From JAJDFU01 sp964641965 (GTDB taxonomy: Bacteria; Bacteroidota; Bacteroidia; Chitinophagales; Saprospiraceae), in the NCBI GenBank assembly GCA_964641965.1, contig CAZXLD010000079.1, forward strand, positions 1 through 13,054: a stretch of 13,054 nucleotides of DNA, in the 5' to 3' direction. The position numbers and the translations under genes were made by a program. Shown here piece after piece: positions 8,099 to 13,054 of this stretch; position 1 is the first letter of the stretch, and the number at the start of each line of letters is the position of its first letter. The notes under the pieces are model-generated. The model worked only from the letters and a program-made list of their open reading frames with translations. It was not told where the DNA came from and did not search any database.

Positions 8099-9793
8099 AT
8101 GAAAGTTCGATCAAAAGTCTTGACCTTTCTTTTATTCCTGTTTTTTGTGCAGTCAACCTATAGCCAGGAGCAGTATGACCTGGTCATCCTTAACGGACGT
8201 GTCATGGATCCTGAATCCATGTTGGATGCGGTACTGAATGTGGGCGTAAAAGACGGTAAGATTGCCATTATTACTGCAAACGACATCACGGGAAAAGAAA
8301 CCATCGATGCTACCGGCCATGTCGTATCGCCCGGCTTTATTGACACGCACTTCCATGCCCTGGATGGTCTTTCGCTCAAAATGGCTGCCCGGGATGGCGT
8401 TACTACCGGGATGGACCTGGAGATCGGGGCCATTTTCGTGGATGAATGGTACAAGGCAAAAGAAGGAGCTTGGCCCTTAAACTATGGTACGGGAATCAGC
8501 CACGAAGGCATTCGTCTCATGGTACACGATCCTGAAGTTGAATTACCTGAATGGGCTGATGCCCCGGTGCTGCTCGGAAAGCTTAGAGCGGAAGGCTGTA
8601 AAGACGGTACCTGTGGATGGCAAGATACGGAGAGCGATTTAGAGCACCTGAACCAATTGCTGAAATTGACAGATGAGGCTATGCAGCAAGGGGCTATAGG
8701 TTTGAATTCAACCATAGGCTATATGGTTAAAGGGGTGTCTACTTTGGAGGCTTACAAGCTACAAGAAGCAGCTGGAAAGTATGGTAGATTATCTGCATTT
8801 CATGTGCGTTTTCATGGTAATCCTGTACATCCTCAAGCCCCATTAGGTACGTCTGAGATACTTGCGAACGCACTGGTCTTGAAAGCACCACTTTTACTAC
8901 AACACAACAACGATTTTGGCTGGAAGCAGAATGAAGACAAGCTATTTCGAGCCAGAGCGCAAGGTTTTAATGTATGGTCTGAATACTACCCATATACCGC
9001 TGCTTCCACATCCATATCATCTTCTTTTTTCGAGCCGGACATGTACAAAGGTGTTTTTGGAGTTAAGTATGAAGAAACCATGTACGATCCAATAGCTGAT
9101 AAATTTCTTACAGAGGAGGAGTTTCAAAAGACCAAAAAAGAAGATCCCAGCCGTTTGGTTGTTGCTTATAATTTAAACCGTAAAAAATGGTTACCTGAGT
9201 GGTTGCGTATGCCCCACATGACAGTGGCTTCAGATGCCATCTATTCCGGTAAGGGAGTTGACTCCTGGGATTTACCCTATGAAGAATATCAGGGGCACCC
9301 CAGAACGGCCGGTACACGAGCAAAGGTACTTCGCCTGGGTAGAGAACAAGGTGTACCTCTTATGTTCGCCATTGCCCAAATGTCCTACTGGCCGGCCAAG
9401 CATCTAGGCGATACAGGCTTGGAAGCAATGCAGGTCCGTGGTAGGCTGCAGGAAGGAATGGTAGCTGACATTACCATATTCGATCCAGAAACCGTAACGG
9501 ATGGGGGATCTTACAAAGCCGGTGAACAGGGTTTGCCCTCCAAAGGAATACCTTATGTGATTGTTAATGGACAGTTGGTCGTTGAAGATTCCAAATTCAA
9601 AAAAGTTTGGGCCGGACAACCCATTCGCTTTCCTGTTACTGAAGAATCAAAGTATGAACCCGTAAGTGAAGATGCCTGGCTAAACCACCAGGCGATTCCT
9701 ACCATTCATATTGATGATTGTGTCGCCAAGCATCAAGCAAAGGGCCAAGCATTAATTATGGGCCTGGGAATGATCATAAATAAAAAACAGTAA
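8099..9793 (+). CDS. Exported N-acyl-D-amino-acid deacylase-like amidohydrolase
   Basis: The 564-residue product starts with a signal peptide (1-23, MKVRSKVLTFLLFLFFVQST then YSQ). The mature part has the D-aminoacylase arrangement: YDLVILNGRVMDP, GFIDTHFHAL (H84, H86), FHVRFHG (H235), LLLQHNND (H269), TVASDA (D379), a PRTAGTRAKVLR segment and a closing GRLQEGMVADITIFDP. The family removes acyl groups from N-acyl-D-amino acids. The cysteine ligand of D-aminoacylase (in a GNCG-like motif) is missing; the equivalent stretch reads TTGMDLEIGA, where E108 may stand in. An in-frame start at 7970 overlaps the porin and lacks a signal peptide at its front, so 8099 is preferred. It is likely cotranscribed with the DcaP-type porin before it and the cut-off transporter after it. 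Confidence 0.87.
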   Translation: MKVRSKVLTFLLFLFFVQSTYSQEQYDLVILNGRVMDPESMLDAVLNVGVKDGKIAIITANDITGKETIDATGHVVSPGFIDTHFHALDGLSLKMAARDGVTTGMDLEIGAIFVDEWYKAKEGAWPLNYGTGISHEGIRLMVHDPEVELPEWADAPVLLGKLRAEGCKDGTCGWQDTESDLEHLNQLLKLTDEAMQQGAIGLNSTIGYMVKGVSTLEAYKLQEAAGKYGRLSAFHVRFHGNPVHPQAPLGTSEILANALVLKAPLLLQHNNDFGWKQNEDKLFRARAQGFNVWSEYYPYTAASTSISSSFFEPDMYKGVFGVKYEETMYDPIADKFLTEEEFQKTKKEDPSRLVVAYNLNRKKWLPEWLRMPHMTVASDAIYSGKGVDSWDLPYEEYQGHPRTAGTRAKVLRLGREQGVPLMFAIAQMSYWPAKHLGDTGLEAMQVRGRLQEGMVADITIFDPETVTDGGSYKAGEQGLPSKGIPYVIVNGQLVVEDSKFKKVWAGQPIRFPVTEESKYEPVSEDAWLNHQAIPTIHIDDCVAKHQAKGQALIMGLGMIINKKQ

Positions 9794-9817
9794 CTACATA
9801 TCTAAAACAAAATAATC

Positions 9818-10045
9818 ATGAAACTTAAATTGGTCATATTATTAATTCTAACTGCTTTTGGTTTAAAGGTTGGTGTAGCACAGGATGAGGGTAAAACGAA
9901 TGCAGGTGATCTGGCCAGGGAACTGGCTAACCCTAATGCCACCCGAGGCCAACTCTTCAATAACTTCGATTACATTCGCTACAGCGGTGACATTCCGGAT
10001 GCAGGTCAAAATGCCTTCGTTTATAGTTTTCAGCCAGTTGAGTGA
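9818..10045 (+). pseudogene. Outer-membrane transporter gene, truncated after about 72 codons
   Basis: Starting 24 bases after the deacylase, the frame encodes a signal peptide (MKLKLVILLILTAFGLKVGV then AQ) followed by DLARELANPNATRGQLFNNF and a segment ending FVYSFQP. The LAxELANPN and [F/Q]FDY...GDxP...FQP pattern matches the start of a family of barrel-shaped transporters of about 280-350 residues. Here the frame ends two residues after FQP, exactly where sequence from the pheT 5' region begins (10026 onward), so most of the barrel is gone. The junction falls in TTTTCAGCC, shared by both partners. The remaining peptide cannot form a channel. With the preceding two genes, it appears to have been the last member of an operon. 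Confidence 0.75.
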
Positions 10046-10054
10046 TGTCTTCAT
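9863..10054 (-). pseudogene. pheT 5' fragment fused to antisense of the truncated transporter (63-codon chimeric frame)
   Basis: From the duplicated pheT ATG at 10054 the minus strand reads MKTSLNWLKT, identical to the first ten residues of PheT. It then crosses the junction into the reverse complement of the truncated transporter, ending at a stop at 9863. The first ten codons are real pheT sequence; the other 53 are antisense and look like no protein. Because the duplicated promoter element lies upstream, this frame could be transcribed and begin translation. It would also give an antisense RNA over the 3' part of the porin-deacylase-transporter operon. It is most likely a by-product of rearrangement. 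Confidence 0.55.
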
Positions 10055-10115
10055 CTCTTTCGAAACATTCAATGTATAAGGCTGCAAATATAGGTTTAGG
10101 TTCCCGGAGATGGTA
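10026..10115. repeat. Direct repeat copy B: shortened second copy of the pheT start and promoter region
   Basis: This copy joins block 1 (10026-10070, 43 of 45 matches to 96-140) and block 2 (10078-10115, 38 of 38 matches to 225-262) through 7 bases, AATGTAT, instead of 84. It preserves the TATATTTG promoter element (minus strand, 10085-10092) and the pheT ATG (10052-10054). Its left edge is the break in the transporter gene; its right edge fades beyond 10115. Confidence 0.85.
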
Positions 10116-10240
10116 ACAATGGGACAATTCTGTAATGTCCCAAGGTCGCGATAACCTTTGTCCATCTTTAGTTACATCTTGAGGTATAGTTGAATTGCCC
10201 GTTACAGGTTGTAAATTCATACTATAAAAGTCAGTTTAAC

Positions 10241-11773
10241 ATGAAATACCTACCCATTCTTTTTCCCCTGCTAATACTGGGGTGTCAGCCCCAACAGGAG
10301 GGAGTCGATGCATCAGTCAATGCAGACCTGCCGATCGCGTCCTACGCACAGACCACAGATATTCCAGATGGTATCGCCAGCCCAAATATGATCAACTCGG
10401 AGGAACTGGGCGAGCTGAAATTTTTTGACGGGGTACCTCTTCCCGAGACCGCTGAAAAAGTCCACAATTTTGTGGACCTGATCAATGCCATCGCGGCCTA
10501 CACCAATGGGGTCCACATTGCTTCGATGGAAGCCTTGAAACAGGGCATCCTTTCCTTTGGGCCTGCCAATCAAACCGCGCTGATCTTCGAAGAGCTCATG
10601 GATTCCAAGTCTCTCTTCCTGACAGCCAATACAACCAATATCTACGGTACCCTGTGGATGGAATTGGCCAACGAACCTATGGTCGTGGAGACCCCAAGCG
10701 ACGTGCTCGGATTCGTTGACGATCATTATTTCAAATACGTCGCCGATTTTGGAAGACTGGGTCCGGACCGGGCGCAAGGCGGGAAGTTTCTTTTCCTGCC
10801 ACCCCATTATGAAGGAGAAATACCGGACGGCTACTTTGTCTACCAGACCAACACCTATGGAAACTGGGTCATCTGGCGAGGCTTTCAGAAAAATGGTGAT
10901 CCACAGCCAGCTGTGTTGGACATGAAGGAAAAGCTCAAGGTTTATCCCCTTTCTCAAAAGAATAATCCGCCTGCCATGAATTTTCTGAATGTCTCGGGCA
11001 AACAATTCAATACCATCCACAAAATGGATGAGCGGATTTACGAGGAGATCAATGCCGCCATCCAGGCCGAGCCTGCCATGGGGGAGAACCCCGAGATCCT
11101 GGGATCACTGGCTGCCATTGGTATAAAGAAAGGGCAGGAATTCAATCCCGACTCCCGAATGCAAGCGATCCTGAAAGAGGCTTCTAAAATCGGGAGTGCT
11201 ATTGTCCGTACCCAAATGGCTAAGCCCAGAGATGGCTATCTGTACAAATTCGAAGGTACTCAATGGCTCAACCCTCTGGCTTACAAGAGTTACCTCTTCG
11301 AGCATGAAGGAGCCAGATTGATGGACGCGAGAAGTGCTTTTCATTTTTACGCTACGGGCATTACGCCAGCCATGTCTATGAAGCTCGTGGGAAAGGGATC
11401 CCAATATGCCATTGCCTATTCGGACCAGGCCGGCAATACCTTTGAAGGCAGTAAGACTTATCGTTTCACCGTACCAGCCAATCCACCGATGAAGGATTAT
11501 TGGGCGTTCACGATCTACGATAACCAAACCCGATCTATGCTGCAGACCGATCAGCGGTTCCCGGGTATTGACAGCGGTACGCAAGGGTTGGTACAAAATG
11601 AAGATGGGTCCTGGTATGTCTTCATAGGCCCCGAGTCACCTGCCGGGTTTGAAAACAACTGGATTCAAAGCATTCCCGGAAGAGGATGGAATGTCATTTT
11701 TAGACTGTATGGTCCTTTAGAACCCTGGTTTAACAATGAGTGGTATCCTTCGGATGCAGAGTTGTTGCCTTGA
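10241..11773 (+). CDS. DUF1254/DUF1214-domain lipoprotein
   Basis: This 510-residue protein opens with a lipoprotein signal, MKYLPILFPLLILGCQ, with the lipid cysteine at position 15; it is probably anchored in a membrane facing the periplasm. A DUF1254 domain covers the N-terminal half (about 60-190), with FFDGVPLPETAEKVHNFVDL and TANTTNIYGTLWMEL. A DUF1214 domain lies in the last 106 residues, with YRFTVPANPPMKDYWAFTIY and FIGPESP, NNWIQSIPGRGWNVIFRLYG and LEPWFN. The two domains occur together in many bacteria; their function is not established. The start at 10241 is chosen because it gives the lipobox; an upstream in-frame ATG at 10190 would bury it. It is separated from the porin-hydrolase block by the pheT repeat, so it may not be functionally linked to it. 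Confidence 0.88.
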   Translation: MKYLPILFPLLILGCQPQQEGVDASVNADLPIASYAQTTDIPDGIASPNMINSEELGELKFFDGVPLPETAEKVHNFVDLINAIAAYTNGVHIASMEALKQGILSFGPANQTALIFEELMDSKSLFLTANTTNIYGTLWMELANEPMVVETPSDVLGFVDDHYFKYVADFGRLGPDRAQGGKFLFLPPHYEGEIPDGYFVYQTNTYGNWVIWRGFQKNGDPQPAVLDMKEKLKVYPLSQKNNPPAMNFLNVSGKQFNTIHKMDERIYEEINAAIQAEPAMGENPEILGSLAAIGIKKGQEFNPDSRMQAILKEASKIGSAIVRTQMAKPRDGYLYKFEGTQWLNPLAYKSYLFEHEGARLMDARSAFHFYATGITPAMSMKLVGKGSQYAIAYSDQAGNTFEGSKTYRFTVPANPPMKDYWAFTIYDNQTRSMLQTDQRFPGIDSGTQGLVQNEDGSWYVFIGPESPAGFENNWIQSIPGRGWNVIFRLYGPLEPWFNNEWYPSDAELLP

Positions 11774-12039
11774 ACTTTTCCTGGCTACTAAGGGGTACCG
11801 CTAGAGTAGGGTAAATTGGGTTTTTAATTTAACCTGACGACTGAAGCCAGATGAAATCGGCATTTGTAGATCGTAAATGTATTGTCAATCAAGCTTGGGG
11901 TAAAATGAAATCCTTGAGTTTATTAATCAAGACTATCGAAGACTAGAGTCGAGTGCCTAGAGACCAGAAAAAGCTAGTCCCTTTACTATGGACCCTCGTC
12001 CTGTCCGGATAAAGATTTTTTTATGGTCAATCTTCACCT
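11774..12039. other. Gene-free stretch
   Basis: No frame here looks like a protein. A weak stem, GGGTAAATT with AATTTAACC (about 11809-11834, one bulge), lies 36 bases after the lipoprotein stop and could terminate that transcript. The rest shows no recognisable structure until the palindrome at 12040. Confidence 0.4.
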
Positions 12040-12082
12040 TAGCCCGGATTATGCACGGGACTCCCGTGCATAATCCGGGTTA
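12040..12082. terminator. Long near-perfect palindrome, terminator-like or repeat element
   Basis: CCCGGATTATGCACGGGA (12043-12060) and TCCCGTGCATAATCCGGG (12062-12079) are exact reverse complements around a single central base. Pairing extends outward to 12040/12082 with one G-T. CTTTTT follows, as in an intrinsic terminator, 266 bases beyond the lipoprotein gene. With almost no loop it would form a cruciform or a hairpin with an opened tip. TAGCCCGGATTA at its left edge also occurs at 4040-4051 without the palindrome. Confidence 0.6.
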
Positions 12083-12149
12083 GCTTTTTCCTGTAGGCCG
12101 CAAACGGGCTAGCCGTATCACTGCACAATCAAACTTCCAATTTTCAAAC

Positions 12150-12367
12150 ATGCAATCCAATCCATCCTATCCCCGACGTTTTTCCCACATCGGAATCACC
12201 GTGCCGGATATCCGAAAAGCGGCCAACAGCGCATGCCCATCCGGTCCTACTATCCTGGTTAGAAGCCCTTTCGGATGGTTTACGTGGAAGACCCTTTTGG
12301 TGTGGTCTTTGAGATCTATTCTCACAGTTATGAGCTTACGTATTCCTCGGGGGTTTATGAAGATTGA
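12150..12367 (+). pseudogene. VOC/glyoxalase-family protein, internally deleted pseudogene
   Basis: The first frame reads FSHIGITVPDIRKA, the first strand and metal-ligand histidine of a glyoxalase/bleomycin-resistance/dioxygenase (VOC) domain. After about 12220 the match shifts to another frame: QRMPIRSYYPG, a TAG stop, then KPFRMVYVEDPFGVVFEIYS, ending HSYELTYSSGVYED at 12365-12367. This is the normal C-terminus of the same family. About 100 central residues are missing, the halves are out of frame, and an in-frame stop interrupts the second half. The full protein would be about 165-170 residues; function is lost. Confidence 0.85.
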
Positions 12368-12375
12368 TCGGTCTT

Positions 12376-12412
12376 CAAGCAAGCGGGCTGCTTTAAGCAG
12401 CCCGCTTGCTTG
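12376..12412. terminator. Perfect 17-bp hairpin between converging gene ends
   Basis: CAAGCAAGCGGGCTGCT (12376-12392) is the exact reverse complement of AGCAGCCCGCTTGCTTG (12396-12412) with a 3-base loop. It lies 8 bases after the VOC pseudogene stop and 5 bases past the stop of the minus-strand gene tail, so it looks like a bidirectional terminator, although T runs are short on both sides. Confidence 0.7.
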
Positions 12413-12417
12413 TACGA

Positions 12418-12486
12418 TTAAACCTTCTCCAAATACCTGGGCATGACGGGTAGGTAGAGTTGCTCGTTGAGGGGCAGGCTTAAAAC
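12418..12486 (-). pseudogene. Possible 3' tail of an unidentified minus-strand gene
   Basis: The minus strand reads VLSLPLNEQLYLPVMPRYLE followed by KV and a TAA at 12418-12420. The composition is protein-like and the stop is right beside the shared hairpin, as expected for a real gene end. Upstream, the frame runs into the T-run of another terminator (12520-12529), so the body of the gene has been lost. The family is not recognised. Confidence 0.3.
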
Positions 12487-12519
12487 GCATTGATTTCTCA
12501 GCCACCATCTTTTCTTGAG

Positions 12520-12544
12520 AAAAAAATTTCGGGCCTTCGGCCCG
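12520..12544 (-). terminator. Intrinsic terminator for the SUMF1-like gene
   Basis: On the minus strand, CGGGCC-GAA-GGCCCG is followed by AAA and seven T residues, a textbook rho-independent terminator. It lies about 105 bases beyond the stop of the minus-strand gene at 12650. Confidence 0.7.
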
Positions 12545-12630
12545 ATAGAGCCCTGCGGGGCTTCTCCACTTCGTGAGGGCGGGCTCCGCTTTCCGCCCTA
12601 CTCCGTTCCGCGGCCCCTTGGGTGTTTTTT
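12530..12630. repeat. GC-rich cluster of small stem-loops
   Basis: At least four short inverted repeats are packed here: CGGGCC/GGCCCG, AGCCC/GGGCT, GGGCGG/CCGCCC, and CCC-CTT-GGG followed by TGTTTTTT (a plus-strand terminator-like unit). Such tracts resemble dispersed intergenic repeats. No coding frame is credible. Confidence 0.4.
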
Positions 12631-12649
12631 GCTCACGGGAATGCGCGGA

Positions 12650-13054
12650 TTAGACTCCCAATGAACTGGGGGACAACACCAACCGAAAACCCACATTGTA
12701 GCCGCGATCCGTGGGAACGTGGCCGTTGCGATACGACACCCGGCAACCGCGAGGCCCGGCGAAACAGGAGCCGCCGCGGATCACCCGGCCGCCACCCGAA
12801 AGTGGGCCCTCAGGATTTTCGACGGTCCCGCGGTCGAGGCATTCCTGGTAATAAGAATCACTCACGCGGTCCCAGCACCACTCGTACACGTTGCCGCTCA
12901 GGTCGTATAGTCCCCAGGCATTCGGTTTTTTGAGGCCCACGGGTTTGGTCTCGCCGTGGCTGTTGTGGTCGTACCAGCCCACTTCTTTGAGCTTGTCGCC
13001 CCCGGCATAGGTGTATGAGGTGCCTGCCCGGGCAGCGTACTCCCACTCGGCCTC
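12650..13054 (-). CDS. SUMF1/FGE-sulfatase-like domain protein, C-terminal 134 residues (cut by window edge)
   Basis: The frame is open from the right edge of the window to the stop at 12650-12652. It begins EAEWEYAARAGTSYTYAGGD and continues with LKKPNAWGLYDLSGNVYEWC, RVIRGGSCFAGPRGCRVSYR and GYNVGFRLVLSPSS, the well-known C-terminal half of the formylglycine-generating-enzyme-like fold. True FGE carries a catalytic cysteine pair in a GGSYxCxxxYCxRYR context. Here GGSCFAGPRGCRVSYR aligns better with the non-FGE paralogues (GGSWxNxxxxCRVAxR). The protein is therefore probably not a sulfatase activator; similar domains occur in secreted, regulatory and EgtB-like proteins. The N-terminus, including any signal or kinase domain, is outside the window. 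Confidence 0.9.
   Translation of the reverse strand, partial: EAEWEYAARAGTSYTYAGGDKLKEVGWYDHNSHGETKPVGLKKPNAWGLYDLSGNVYEWCWDRVSDSYYQECLDRGTVENPEGPLSGGGRVIRGGSCFAGPRGCRVSYRNGHVPTDRGYNVGFRLVLSPSSLGV

Noticed and set aside
10190..10240. Upstream in-frame start for the DUF1254/DUF1214 gene
   Set aside because: It would bury the lipoprotein signal that begins at 10241.
10460..10485. Inverted repeat GTCCACAA/TTGTGGAC resembling the IS end sequence
   Set aside because: It lies inside the conserved VHNFVDL coding stretch of the DUF1254 domain; no other IS sequence is near it.
10313..11020. A 235-codon minus-strand frame opposite the DUF1254/DUF1214 gene
   Set aside because: It lies wholly antisense to a clear two-domain protein and its translation matches no family; it is a shadow frame.
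12150..12446. A 98-codon plus-strand frame as an intact gene
   Set aside because: Only the first 24 codons match the VOC family; the rest is out of frame with the true C-terminal coding sequence and runs through the hairpin.
1..13054. CRISPR arrays, tRNA or rRNA genes, integrase genes, phage modules
   Set aside because: No regularly spaced repeats, cloverleaf-like sequences, rRNA-like stretches or integrase and phage motifs were seen anywhere in the window.

Overview
The window looks like a chromosomal accessory region of a member of the Bacteroidota, possibly Saprospiria-like. The grounds are gene starts without Shine-Dalgarno sites, a TAnnTTTG-type -7 promoter element, N-terminal signal peptides ending in AQ/SQ/GQ, and the style of the MalT-like regulator, VOC and formylglycine-generating-enzyme-like proteins. 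The lineage is inferred from these features; there is no rRNA or tRNA in the window.

Layout. Bases 1-124 (minus strand) are the first 41 codons of pheT, with its upstream region and probable promoter. Bases about 494-956 hold the decayed end of an IS3-family element. A large MalT-type LuxR regulator (1246-3882) follows and ends at a strong hairpin. Then come four plus-strand genes for exported proteins: a periplasmic amidohydrolase (4095), an OprB-type porin (5482), a DcaP-type porin (6892) and an N-acyl-D-amino-acid deacylase-like amidohydrolase (8099). A fifth gene (9818), for an outer-membrane transporter, is cut off after about 72 codons.

The cut coincides with a second, shortened copy of the pheT 5' region (10026-10115) in the same orientation as the first. 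Direct repeats carrying the pheT start and promoter therefore bracket about 9.9 kb of regulator, porin and hydrolase genes. Beyond the repeat are a DUF1254/DUF1214 lipoprotein (10241-11773), a gene-free stretch with a near-perfect long palindrome, a VOC-family pseudogene with an internal deletion, a convergent gene-tail remnant sharing a perfect hairpin with it, a GC-rich cluster of stem-loops, and the 3' part of a minus-strand SUMF1-like protein running off the right edge.

Functional reading (inference). The regulator, two amidohydrolases and two or three outer-membrane channels look like a uptake-and-hydrolysis cassette for small amide or N-acyl amino-acid compounds. Small, probably anionic substrates would enter through the OprB and DcaP porins and be cleaved in the periplasm, with the STAND-type regulator sensing a ligand or partner protein. 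The substrate cannot be named from sequence. Remnants at both ends (IS3 piece, duplicated pheT start, truncated transporter, VOC deletion, gene tail) show a region rearranged repeatedly.
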